From assembly GCA_016946835.1 (NCBI GenBank), contig JACVTC010000168.1, positions 64,001 through 125,000 of the forward strand: a stretch of DNA of 61,000 bases, written 5' to 3'. Within the stretch, counting starts at the first letter, position 1. The number at the start of each line of letters is the position of its first letter. The position numbers and the translations under genes were made by a program. Shown piece after piece: positions 13,901 to 24,030 of this stretch. The notes below the pieces were generated by a model. It ran no database searches, was not told where the DNA came from, and worked only from the letters and a program-made list of their open reading frames with translations. The DNA comes from Neocallimastix lanati (nom. inval.) (taxonomy: Eukaryota; Neocallimastigomycota; Neocallimastigomycetes; Neocallimastigales; Neocallimastigaceae).

Positions 13901-14935
13901 TTGTGTTGCTAGTTGGATTCTTCCACGACTTTTTCCAACTGTTTCATATTCACCAGGTAATTTATCAAAATACTGCTTAGTAACGATGCTTAGGTTACTA
14001 CAAGAATCAATTAAAAGTTTTCCTAGTACTCCGTCAACACTTGCATCAACCATTGCTAAGTCTTCTTCGGCTACTTCATTACTTTTACTTATGTAGCTAT
14101 GGTCATAGTTATTTACTAATAAAGTTCGTGCTATTACATTGTCTACAGTTCCAATTATTTTAGACTTTTCTAACTTTAAACCTTGAGTTAATTGTGAACG
14201 AATTTTAGGACATGCATTCAAGAGTTGACCTATCGTAATACTGGATTTAAGATTATTTAAATCATCCATAATATTGTAAGGTTCTTTATTATTCATCATT
14301 TTGATATTCCTTTTTACTAATTGAGTATTTCCATTATTAGTTTCCTTAGTTTTTGTTGAAATTAATTTTTCCAAAGTATTAGTTTTATTTTGTTGATTAT
14401 CTTTATTCATTTCTAGATCTTCTATTTCATTATCGATTACAAGTATATCTTCAGATTCAACTTTTTCCTTTCCTTTTGATGAATAATTGTTGTTTTCTTC
14501 TTTACTTTCTCTTACTCTTGTCATATTTCTTAATTCCTTTTCTTTTTGTTTTTCTTTGTTAATATTTGGTTGAGTTAAAATTGAAGGAAGTATTTGATTT
14601 TTATAAACTTTATTTGGTTTATTATGCAGCTCATTTTCTTTCTTCTTTCTTAAAGCAGGAGTTGCAAAAGGACGTGGATTATCTTTTAAACTTTTATGTA
14701 CTTTCTTGGAATTATTTTCTTCTTTTTCGCTGTTATTATCATTCATTTTTCTTTTTACAGCATTTATAATGATATCATCCTCACTTTCAGTTGTGTCACT
14801 AAAATCAGATTCTTCAGATTCTTCGTTAAAGGAATTATTATCAATTGGAGTATTCTTAGTAAAAGTATTATTTTGTAAATTATTTAATGAAGCTATTGTT
14901 TTGTCATTGGGAGTGCTTCTGCTCCCATTTAGAAG
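10931..14935 (-). CDS. pol: Ty3/gypsy pol: protease, reverse transcriptase, RNase H, integrase
   Basis: The first ATG is at 14746, but the frame stays open back to the frameshift site, so about 1,334 residues follow the slip. Residue numbers here count from that ATG. The aspartic protease motif is LIDSCSN (about 247; DSC rather than the usual DSG/DTG). The reverse transcriptase has IDYRKVND, MPFGLTGAPSTFQ and the catalytic box VFIDDVLIYS (about 597). RNase H shows RTDASYNGIGG and YTDHKPL. Integrase has an HHCC zinc finger (HNIGHEGY to CEKCQ), a D-D-E core (LGLDIIGPL, TDNGVQF, NGLTENRN) and a GPF motif near the end (YYNGPFKILK). The domain order (integrase after RNase H) fits Ty3/gypsy, not copia. 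No internal stop is present, so the enzyme set looks functional. Confidence 0.93.
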   Translation of the reverse strand, partial: LLNGSRSTPNDKTIASLNNLQNNTFTKNTPIDNNSFNEESEESDFSDTTESEDDIIINAVKRKMNDNNSEKEENNSKKVHKSLKDNPRPFATPALRKKKENELHNKPNKVYKNQILPSILTQPNINKEKQKEKELRNMTRVRESKEENNNYSSKGKEKVESEDILVIDNEIEDLEMNKDNQQNKTNTLEKLISTKTKETNNGNTQLVKRNIKMMNNKEPYNIMDDLNNLKSSITIGQLLNACPKIRSQLTQGLKLEKSKIIGTVDNVIARTLLVNNYDHSYISKSNEVAEEDLAMVDASVDGVLGKLLIDSCSNLSIVTKQYFDKLPGEYETVGKSRGRIQLATQDEEYSEGIIVRLPVKINNYEFNADFRIIEKEDSFYDMLINFKTQIDHCLFIHPTLNSLCKLLSESEYEEIAKINNQYYDEESIICTIRKVKETNNEKEIIKELTPMEFIESDEFLSTLNKDYKEQIIKILKEMIDIVATSTEELTPSKLSPHKIRLKANAKPVKLRSYRLTKLKSDILKEELTKLIKKGLIEPSCSEWSSPVVLILKHNGKWRLCIDYRKVNDMTEKDSYSVPYIDEIFDSLGGAKIFTTLDLFSGFHQILMDEESVEVTTFTTKFGNYQFKVMPFGLTGAPSTFQREMNKILFPFIGEFVYVFIDDVLIYSKSIEEHLIHIKQVLEVFKENKLKINIEKCHFLQTEVDVLGHKLTTKGLSPMESKITAIKKWEAPSSIHELRSFLGAIGYYRDFIPKYAQITSPLCKLLKKNTKYEWNKEQQESFELLKEKLINAPILKFPSFDKPFIIRTDASYNGIGGVLLQKEEETGKEHPIHFISRSLKKTEKNYGITDLEGTALFYCMTKFKSYIEGNPLPTTIYTDHKPLVGLFKNKEPLNARQTRWCLTASMLGINIKYESGKKNVLADALSRMKSKEERKILLTKITNGNNEELLSKVIKEFINEKFTVIDGEDYFIDNGNYRKLITDENERFKLILEAHNIGHEGYYKTYQRLKKNFYWNHMIKDIKRIVSNCEKCQLNRPQPYPEPTENHPTKVEGPFVHLGLDIIGPLPKTRNNNQYIIVTVDYFTKWVEAEPTENITSSDIIKFLINVFARHGVPQVITTDNGVQFTSDMTKIFLDLYDVYVKFVATYHPESNGLTENRNKEIGKLLRLLGRKNQDWDEVLPSALWALRTTKNTATGHSSFELVYGREDQQPYDIAIRTIENAGKSYDEILMEKFVRHYQWTREACENVKNANKYWATRREEQISMKKGKELKAGDLVLVRNFSRTKLEPYYNGPFKILKIQFNTATLIDQKTGKQLDRNVHFKNLVKFNSAYREA

Positions 14936-14941
14936 TTTAAA
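14908..14941 (-). promoter_or_regulatory. -1 ribosomal frameshift signal between gag and pol
   Basis: On the minus strand the heptamer T TTA AAC (14941-14935) lies in the gag frame two codons before the gag stop at 14931-14929. After a 7-nt spacer comes a hairpin with a perfect 6-bp stem, TGGGAG/CTCCCA (14927-14922 with 14913-14908), and an 8-nt loop. Slipping back one base puts ribosomes exactly in the open pol frame. This is the canonical layout of an X XXY YYZ frameshift site. Confidence 0.85.
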
Positions 14942-15840
14942 GACTTTTTGGAATATATTTCTTTTTTATTTTTTTCCATAATCTTATTTAATTGAGGGCA
15001 ATAATATGAGTAATGACCTTCTTCCTTACAGAAGAAGCAAGTTTTAACGGATAAATTTCTCATTTTCTGGGTTGATTCTTCTATAATATCTTGAGGTTTC
15101 GGTTTATTATTTGTTTGATTTGTTTGGAAAGTTTCGTTTCTTCTTTTAGGATAAAGTCTTGAAGTAGTACTGTTTTGATTATTTTGATTATGTTGGGAAT
15201 TATTAACATTATAGGTATTAATATTATTGTTCCTTACAGAAAGTCTATCTACTTTCTCGGCAATTTTGAAAGCTTTATCCATACTTATATCATCTTTAAG
15301 GGATAATTTCTTCCAGGCTTCATAATTATTTTGAATAGAATCAATATAATCTAGTACACCAATGCGCTTTCTTCTCTTTTTATCAAGTTTAGTGTACAAA
15401 GTTCTATATCTTACATTAAAGTCTTTAATCTTTTCGTTTCTTTTAATTCGCATTGCACGAAGTTCTTTAAGAAGTAAATTTTGGTCTTCTTTAATACCGT
15501 AAAAATTTTCAAGACTTGAAATAATTTTTTCAAGGGAAGGAAATTTAATATCATCATCAACATTTTCTTCTTCATCATCATCTTCTTCTTCATCTGATGA
15601 ATCATCACTTTCATCATCACTATCTTCTCCCAAATCTTCAATAACGCGTTGTACTTCACCAGAGCTGGTAAGTAAACAAGCATTAAATATTGTTTCCGGA
15701 TCTGTGATACCTTGTATCTTGATCCAAAGTTTTAATTCAGTAGCCCAGGACTTTATATCTAAATTGTCCTTGCTAAGCTTCACTATGTCTCGTAATTCTT
15801 TCTTTAATTCTTTAAAACTTAAAGTACTTTTAGTAGACAT
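14929..15840 (-). CDS. gag: Ty3/gypsy gag (capsid/nucleocapsid)
   Basis: The product is 303 residues starting at the ATG complementary to 15840-15838. The N-terminal two thirds is helical and charged, with a very acidic Asp/Glu/Ser run around residues 75-98, and resembles a retrotransposon capsid. Near the C-terminus a CCHC zinc knuckle, CFFCKEEGHYSYYC (CX2CX4HX4C, about 266-279), would bind the RNA genome. The frame closes with SLNF-stop immediately after the slippery heptamer. Most translation should yield Gag alone, with a minority continuing into Pol as a fusion of about 1,636 residues. The protein forms the virus-like particle of the element. Confidence 0.88.
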   Translation of the reverse strand: MSTKSTLSFKELKKELRDIVKLSKDNLDIKSWATELKLWIKIQGITDPETIFNACLLTSSGEVQRVIEDLGEDSDDESDDSSDEEEDDDEEENVDDDIKFPSLEKIISSLENFYGIKEDQNLLLKELRAMRIKRNEKIKDFNVRYRTLYTKLDKKRRKRIGVLDYIDSIQNNYEAWKKLSLKDDISMDKAFKIAEKVDRLSVRNNNINTYNVNNSQHNQNNQNSTTSRLYPKRRNETFQTNQTNNKPKPQDIIEESTQKMRNLSVKTCFFCKEEGHYSYYCPQLNKIMEKNKKEIYSKKSLNF

Positions 15841-17210
15841 TTCGTTTTTAGTTAATAATTTTTTTATTGTAAATTAACGAGGTTATTAAATACGAATAAA
15901 TTTGAAAGTCCAACTTTAAAAATATAATTTAACAAGTAATTTAATATCGAATCAAATTTTAAAACAATATATCTTAGTAATTTTTGAAAATAATAATTTT
16001 ATTTGCTTTCTTTAGTAAGTATAAGCTCGAAATCCTTATCGACAACTTAGTAGAAATTATAAAGCACGAGGTTCTTTTCGACTACTTTTTTAAGAATAAT
16101 TTTAAGTTCGAAATCTTTATCGACAACTTAATAGAATAATTTTAAGTTCGAAATCTTTATCGACAACTTAATAGAATATTTTTCAAGCTCGAAATCTTTA
16201 TCGACCACTTGAATTTTGTAATTTAGTATATTTGTAGTAATAAATTTAGAAGCAAAGTTTTATTTATTATTTTCACCTTTCAAAAATTTTTCTTTTTAAA
16301 CGATAAATATTGTATTGTTATAGCTAATAAAATTATTAATTAATTATAATTATTAAATACAAAAAAATAATCTTTATTGTCGTACAATCTGATAGTACAC
16401 ACTGTCTGACGTGCAGCTTACCTAATGGTGTCATGCCACGCGTGTGCCACGATTACTATATTCAATATAAAATATAGCAGTTCAGAGCCCACTAGCCCAA
16501 TTACTATGTAGGATAAACTTAATCCGATAATCTATGTACGGAATAAAAAAATTTTAAAAGTATTCAATAATATTTTTATTAACTAATAAAAATTAACTAA
16601 AAACACAATATTTTCAAAGTAAATTAAGATTCTATTACAGGAATTATATAACAAATAAAGTACCAGTAATAAAAAAAAATAAAAAAAATTTAAATGGCGA
16701 AGTTAGCCAAAGTCTGATACTTTATATAATAAAGTGCCTTATAACTAGCACAAAGAAAAGTAAAAAAAATTATATAAAAAAAACAATCTTACGCCTTCGG
16801 TGACGTAAGCTCCTTATTCGCCAGTGCTTGGAAAGTACCCGCACCTTCGTGTGTTGAAACGTTGAAGGTTGAACTATTATTACCGGGTCGGTAACCAAAT
16901 ACCTTCGTCTACTTTCCAATTAATCTCCAAATTAACTACTATTCAATAACCTACTATGAATAGAGTTAATTTGTTGCTATCTGAGAATACACTGTGTATG
17001 AGCTCTATCCGCTCCTTGTTATAATTTTACAAAATTTGTTTTTTTAGAATCTTAATTTTACTTATTTAAAAAAAATTTTTTTTTATATATATATATCAAA
17101 CAAGCGCCATGGGTTAATCAAAGGATTAACGACTTACTTGTTTATCAATATAAAATAAAAAAAAAATTAAAAAAAAAAATCTATGTTATTTACTATTATT
17201 TCTATTTAAT
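15841..17210 (-). other. long 5' leader of the Ty3/gypsy element
   Basis: About 1.4 kb of untranslated leader separates PBS and gag; it contains no convincing ORF. It carries the tandem array at 16023-16218 and several GC-richer islands (16380-16560, 16790-17030, 17100-17145) unlike the host spacer. Hairpin-capable segments include CTTACG...CGTAAG (16789-16810) and GTTAATC-aaag-GATTAAC (about 17114-17131). The leader probably holds packaging and reverse-transcription signals; that role is inferred from position. Confidence 0.7.
16023..16218. repeat. tandem array of about 40-bp units in the retroelement leader
   Basis: Five units start near 16023, 16061, 16104, 16144 and 16185. The core is AAGTTCGAAATCTTTATCGA followed by CAACTTAATAGAA; the second copy is the most divergent. 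Position and regular spacing resemble a protein-binding array. Confidence 0.8.
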
Positions 17211-17228
17211 TCCCCGATATCTCCACCA
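17211..17228 (-). other. tRNA primer-binding site
   Basis: On the minus strand, six bases inside the 5' LTR end, the sequence TGGTGGAGATATCGGGGA begins with the TGG that pairs with tRNA 3' CCA. Its complement (TCCCCGATATCTCCACCA) reads as a tRNA 3' end with discriminator A. The tRNA species was not assigned. Confidence 0.75.
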
Positions 17229-17234
17229 TATAAA

Positions 17235-17575
17235 TGTTAAGGTTTTAGAGAATTAAATAAAAATAAAGTAAGGAAACACAAATTTTATTTATTTATTTAT
17301 TTTATTTATTTATTTTATTAAATTTATTTTGATTTTATTTGATTTTATTTTATTTTATTTTATTTTATTTGATGATATTTAAAAATTAGTAGCAAAATTT
17401 ACAACTATTTATACTTTTTTTTCAAGGCATAAAAGTTGTTCTTGCCACTAAATTACATTTTATTATTATTTTTCTTTTTATATATAAAAACTATTAAATT
17501 TAAATTGATTTTTATAATCAATTATATAAAATTTAATTATAACAATATAAATAAAATACATTTATAATATTAATA

Positions 17576-17615
<40 letters not shown>

Positions 17616-18102
17616 CTATCTAAAATATTACTAATAAGAATTTATTTAATTGGCTAAAATTTTTATTACAATCTGTTAAAATATTCAAATAAAAATAAAA
17701 ATACTATTCTAATATAAAGGTTTTTAATAAAATAAAATATTTTTCAATATAAAATAAAACATTTCGATATAAAATTTTATAATAAAAGTTAAAATATAAT
17801 ATATAAATTTTTAATTATCAATATATAAAAATATTATTAATACAAATTTTCATTATTAATATAAAAATAAAAAAATAAGATTTATTATTAATATTGTTAA
17901 TATAAGTTTTAAATATATAAAAATATTACTATTAATATAAGATTTAATATAAAAATTATAAAGTTTAATATAATTTTTGATCTAATTTTTAATCTTTGAA
18001 TTTAAAAATTTATTAAAGTACAAAAATAATAATGTACACATAATGTATTAGAAATAAATCGTAGATTTAATTAAGAATGCATTATTTAGTACATTCTTAT
18101 CA
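17235..18102 (-). repeat. 5' LTR of the Ty3/gypsy element
   Basis: This is the 868-bp partner of the LTR at 10050-10912. It would carry the promoter for the genomic transcript; I could not place a TATA box with confidence in such A/T-rich sequence. Confidence 0.9.
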
Positions 18103-19629
18103 ATAAATATTATAATTTTCATTTTCACGTCGTAATTTTTCGTATCCCTAAAAATTTTTAAAGTCTATTGGATCTATATATTTAAATATTCATATATATT
18201 CATATATATATTTAAAATATTTATATATTATATTTTATTTATAATATATGTTTAATATATGATCATTAAAAATTTAAATAAGTTAGATTATAATTCAAAA
18301 TATAGTAACAATATATTTTGTATTTGAGAAATTTTTAAATTTTTATTTAAATTAATTTTTAATATATCTTTAATTATATCCAAAAAAGTTTTAATTAAAA
18401 AAAATGAACGTGAAAATTTTTTATATTAAATTTAATTAAATGATACATCAAAAAAAAAAAAAAAAAAGATTGATTTTAAAAATTGGTACTAGATATAATT
18501 TTTTTTACAAAATAAAAAAATAGTTTAAGGATTGATATTTAAAGATTTTTAAATTAAATTAAAAAAAATATTTAGGGTTAAGGTTTATGTTATTATTTAT
18601 TATTTATAATTTTTTATTTTTCATTATTTAAAATTTATATAGAATTAAATTAAATATGCTAAGATAGAATATACTATCCTTTCACAAGTATTTTTAAATA
18701 TATCTATAAAATAATACAATAAATTAATAATTATATTTATTGATAATTTAATGAGAATTTCAGTATTTTAACAAAGAATATAAATTATAAAAAATTAATT
18801 TATAAAAATATTTCAATTAGTAGTATCTATATGTGAAGTAAAATATCATAAAAAAAAGTCATATTAAAATTTTATAATCAAGACCAATAGAAACTTTTAA
18901 GTAGAAATGTATGTTTTAGTTTGAATAATTTAAATTTATTAATAAATTCTTATTAAATAATGAAATTAAATAAATAATTAATTTTCAATTAAAAATATTA
19001 TTAAAAAAAGGGATTAATAATTATGAAATGTAAAAATTTATATTTGCTTTTATTATTATTTTATAATAAAATTTATTAATTATGTATAATTTATTATTTA
19101 TTATTTATTAACAAATACTTAATACTTTTGTTATTATTCATTATTCATTATATATTAATTATTATATATTAGTTATTTAATTATTTTAATTATTACTTAA
19201 TAATTATATAAACCTTAATTTGAATTAAAGTTTTTTTTTTTTTCTTTTATTTATATTTCTGTTTTATATAATATAGGCTTTTTTTTTATATGGTTATTTT
19301 TTTAATTTAACTTTTTCATTTATGGTAATATAAAATATGTGGAATATGTAATATAATATTTCACACAATAAAATTAACTGATATTTAGTATAAATAAATT
19401 ATTTTTAGTTTAATCTAAAGTACTATTAAAAATTTATATAGTTTTATTTATTTATTTTTTTTTTTCAATAAAAATAATTGTGGATTATTGCACATATTTG
19501 ATAATAAAAATTATCAATATATTCGTAATAATGCTTAAATCAATAAATTAATTATTCATTTATTACATAAATGAACAATTGAAATGACCTTTAAGTTTTT
19601 AAATTTATTTTAAATTTATTCTTTTATTT

Positions 19630-19660
<31 letters not shown>

Positions 19661-20520
19661 ATGAAATATTATAGTAAAAGAAATAGAATTTTATAATTTA
19701 TTTTTATTTATTTTATTTTCTTATTTTTTTCTTTTTTCATATATATATAATTAAAAAATATTTAATATAAATTTTTTTTGTTTTTTTCTATTTCAAAATA
19801 AAAAAATGTAAATATAAATAAAAATATAATACTTATATTTTATTATAGCTTTTTTATTTAATTATTAATATTTTTTTTAAATATTAATAAATAAATACTT
19901 ATTAAAAAATTTTCCCTTAAAGTTCTTTTTCTTTCTTTTCTTAAAAATTATTAATTTCTAATAAATAGAAATATATAAATTTTTATTATTTATTTTTAAT
20001 GCATATAACTTTTATTAATAGTTTTTTTTATTAAAAATTTAATGTTTGTTATAATTATTATCATTTTGATTTAAATTATGTTATGTTATAATTAATATAA
20101 TTAATGTTTCAATAATATGACATTTTATAATATCTTAACTAAATAGTAATATGAAAAATTAAAATCTTTTTAACTCTTTGTTTTTTTTTATCTTATTATT
20201 CTTAAATTAACAATATCAATTAATAAAAAAAAAAAAAAAAACTTTAAAATATATATATTTTAAACTTTTTTTTTTTTAAAATATTTAATTAAAATTTTAA
20301 TGACTTTATTACATAAAATTTTTAATAAATACTTTTTTTTTTTTTTTTTCTTCAGTGAGGTAATTTATAAAAAGATATAAATTTTCTTTTTTTTTTTTTT
20401 TTTTTTATTTAATATCAAAAAAAAAAAAAAAATTTATATTATAATTATAGCACTTAAACGATACAATATATGGATTAAAAATCAAAAGCTGAAAAGTAAT
20501 AATCAATTTATCAATTTATA

Positions 20521-20554
<34 letters not shown>

Positions 20555-21908
20555 AAAAAAGAAATAATGAAATGTAATTATAAAAAAAATAATAAAGCAT
20601 TCAATAAAGGAATTATATATAGTAGAATAAAAAGTTAATAAAAAAAATTAATTATTTAATTAACAATAAACATTTTATTATTATAAAATAAAATTTTTTA
20701 AAATTTATAAATGCTAATTCGTAAACATTTAGAAATAATATAGTAATCAAAACTTTTTTAGAAATACAACATAAATTTAATTAGTAATGGCAATATCAAA
20801 ATTAAATGTAATATTTTTAAATATAAAAAGTGAAATATTTAGTATAATTTATTTAAAAACATTAGATAAATGAGTAAATAAAAATTTTTAAATATTTTTT
20901 TATAAAATCTTTAAATAATTGTAATAAAAATAAATAATATTAATTAGATATTAAGTTGATATTTAAAATAAAAATAAAGAAGATATATATGTATATTTTT
21001 CAATAATGTTATAATTATTCATAAAATATAAATAATCTTATAATCTTTATGTTTAAAAAAACATACTATCTCATTTTCTTCTTCAATTAATATATATATA
21101 TATATATTATATTTTTTTTATTAAATTTTTATACTAAATTTTTAATAGCAAAATATAAAATAGAAATTATAGCTTCTTTTAATAAAATGAAATATTTTTG
21201 AATATAAAAATAATAATACAACAATATTAATATTAATTTAATTATTTTATATTTAATATTTATAACTCATAACCATTATTATTAATAGAAACATTGATAG
21301 TTTTTTATTGTAAAAAAATATAAAAAAAGAGTGCTATATACTTTTTTGTTTTTAAAAATTTTATATTATTTTGGTAGGATTATTATTTATAGATATATTG
21401 ATAAGGTAAAGATTTAACATATAATATATGATATATATATATATTTTTTAAAGCAAGAAATCAAATAGATAAAAAAATATATATAAAAGAATCACCAAAA
21501 TTTTCAAATAAAAATTTTGAAGAAAGAAATTTAGTAAAATATTTAAGTGATAAGATAAAATTGAATGATTAATTAATTATGTATTAATCTATATTTTATA
21601 GTAATAAAATTTATTTCATATATTTTTTTTTATCAATACTTTATATTTCGAATAAATTAAATTAATTAAGAAATTTTTTTTTTAAACTTAAAAATTATAA
21701 TTATATGTATGTTTTAAAAAAATTATAAAAAAAAAAATAAAAAAAAATTTTTTGTTATAAATTAAAATTTTAAATATTATTAATAACCAATTTATATATT
21801 TGATTTTAACTTATTTTTTTTTTTTTTTTTTTTTTATTTTTACCATTTTTTAATCAAATATAAATGAAATAAGTAGATAAAAAAATAAGACAAGAAATAT
21901 AAAACAAT

Positions 21909-21943
21909 TAATATTATTTTGTAACAGTTACAAAATAATATTA
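21909..21943. promoter_or_regulatory. 17-bp-arm perfect palindrome upstream of the AOS-PKS gene
   Basis: The arms are centred on A21926 (GTAAC-A-GTTAC) and extend perfectly to 17 bp on each side. This gives a cruciform or hairpin 550 bp before the start codon. A regulatory role is inferred only from position. Confidence 0.5.
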
Positions 21944-21944
21944 T

Positions 21945-22162
21945 TAAATTTTAATTTATTCTATATTAAGAATTGTATAATTTTTTAAAAATTAAATAAA
22001 AATTATTAAATTTTCTAATATAAATACTTTTAAATATTAAAAAAAGAATATCAATATTTATATTATTAAATTACCTGTATCAACGTAATAATTGTATTCA
22101 ATAAATTTTTTTTTTTGATATAGATCACTAAATTTTAATTTATTCTATATTAAGAATTGTAT
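21945..22162. repeat. pair of exact 34-bp direct repeats
   Basis: The same 34-base sequence (starting TAAATTTTAATTTATTCTAT) occurs at 21945-21978 and 22129-22162, 184 bp apart. The first copy abuts the palindrome. Confidence 0.8.
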
Positions 22163-22427
22163 CATTTTTTAAATTATTTTTTTTACTAATAATAAAAAAA
22201 AATCATTAACAAATAAAATAATAGATTTAAGGATTGTATATCTTTAATGAATAAATATTTTTATCAATAAGTATAAAGGAAAAAGAGAAAAAGATTAATT
22301 TATTATATAATAAATATTAATATAAAATATAACTCATAATAGAAAAAAAAAACGATTATTTTTACATAATATAAATTAATATACAACATAATTACAAAAT
22401 ATATATTAATATAAAATAATAATCTAT

Positions 22428-22443
22428 AATAGAACGTTCTATT
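22428..22443. promoter_or_regulatory. 16-bp palindrome just before the AOS-PKS start codon
   Basis: AATAGAACGTTCTATT is perfectly symmetric and includes the GAAnnTTC arrangement seen in heat-shock-type elements. It lies 44 bp before the ATG at 22488 in otherwise A/T-only sequence. It is a possible factor-binding site; nothing else supports this. Confidence 0.4.
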
Positions 22444-22487
22444 TCGTAAAATCTATTTTCATTAAAAACTAAAAAAAATAAGTCAAA

Positions 22488-23383
22488 ATGGTTTTTCAGG
22501 AAAATATTTTATCAAACAAAAAATTTAATTACGACATTGTTTCATCAGTAGATTCAACAGGATCAATTCATATTCATGAAAAATCATCTATTTCATCTAT
22601 TCAAAGCTCTAATAAATTCATAAATTTTAAATCTTCATCTTACCTTTCTTTAAATAAGGAATTAAAAGTAAAACTTATTGCTGAAAAAGTCATAAAAGAA
22701 TATGGTATAGGAACTTATGGTATTTTTACACCGTATCATATAAAATTATATAAACATTTAGAAAATATCTATGGTCATCATCAAATTCTGACCTATCAAA
22801 GTGATGTTCGTGACATCTTCTTTTCAAATTTAATTCATTTCAACGATTTTATATTTTTTGATGAACATTTAAACTCGTCTTTTAAACAAGTTCTGAAGGC
22901 ATTAACTATCAATAAAAATCATCTTATTGAATTTGCTCATAATGATGCTTATGATCTTTTAGAAAAATTAGAAGCTATTGATTTAATTTCACCAATTGCT
23001 CATAAATTTATTGTCACTGAAGGTGTATTTGAATTACAAGGTAAAAAAAAAATTATGATAAAAAAAATAAGTAATAAAAAAAAGTTTTATTGATATACAT
23101 AAATATAAAAATTTAAAGACTTTTTTTTATTTATAAGGATTTATTGATATATAAATATTTTAAATTTTTTTTTTTTTTTAAAAAAATATTAATATTATTT
23201 AAATAAATATTTATATATGTATTTATTTAAATAATTAATTCATTTCATTCATAATATTTATATTAAATTATATTAAATAAATATATATATATTTATATAT
23301 ATTATTTTTTAATAATTTAAATGAATGATTTTTTTATTCAAAATTAAATTTTATTATTAATATGAGGTAAATGGCTGATATAT

Positions 23384-23432
<49 letters not shown>

Positions 23433-23999
23433 CGTTAATATATTTTATAGGGGATTTATGTCATCTTCAAGATATATTTGATATTTCAAAAAAATTTGAT
23501 TGCTTTACAATTTTGGATGAATCCAATGCTTTAGGTGTTATTGGTAAGGAGGGATTGGGTTCTTACAATTATCATCAATGCCAAGAAAAAGCTGATGTTG
23601 TTTTCTGTTTTATGAATAGAGCTCTTTGCGCAAACGGTCAATTCTTTGTTTTAAATGAAAGAATTTCAACTATTTTAAATGAATATCAAACAGATCTTTT
23701 ACAAGAGGCTATTTATCTGCCGATAAGTACACTAGATGCTGCAGTATCTAAAACTGTATTGGATATCATTGTTGATAATTATGTGGAGTTTAAAAATATA
23801 GGCCATGAAAATACTCTTCCCCTTCATACTCAATTAATCAATAATATTAAATATTGGAAAAAAAAATGTCAAAGTATTGGTTTAAAATTTATTGACAGTC
23901 CTTCACCAATAACTTCTATTATATTTGAAGACATCGATACGGAATCTTTATCTCATCAATTATTAAATAATAAAATAAGTAAGATAGAAAAAAAAAAGT

Positions 24000-24030
<31 letters not shown>

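Larger units (their letters stand above)
10050..18102 (-). mobile_element. complete Ty3/gypsy LTR retrotransposon
   Basis: The element is about 8.05 kb and read on the minus strand. In transcript order it has a 5' LTR (18102-17235), PBS (17228-17211), a long leader with a tandem array (about 17210-15841), gag (15840-14929), a -1 frameshift site, pol (to 10931) and a 3' LTR (10912-10050). The LTRs begin TG and end CA when read from the outside and look nearly identical. Both frames are open, which suggests a recent and possibly active insertion. The flanking pentamers (TATAA on the left, ATAAA on the right) do not match, so no target duplication is visible. Confidence 0.9.
18103..22487. other. 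4.4-kb A/T-rich intergenic region, no gene seen
   Basis: Only poly(A)/poly(T) runs and (TA)n tracts are visible over most of this stretch, with no coding signal on either strand. The last 600 bases, upstream of the AOS-PKS gene, contain the palindromes and direct repeats listed separately. Confidence 0.6.

Noticed and set aside
14706-14981. Plus-strand frames opposite the gag/pol junction
   Set aside because: They are shadows of the minus-strand coding sequence; hydrophobicity arises from antisense of acidic codons.
22488-23093. Separate 201-residue AOS protein, with 23513-24079 as another gene
   Set aside because: Good GT-AG sites join these to the next exon in phase and the joined sequence follows the LCB1 alignment without a gap.
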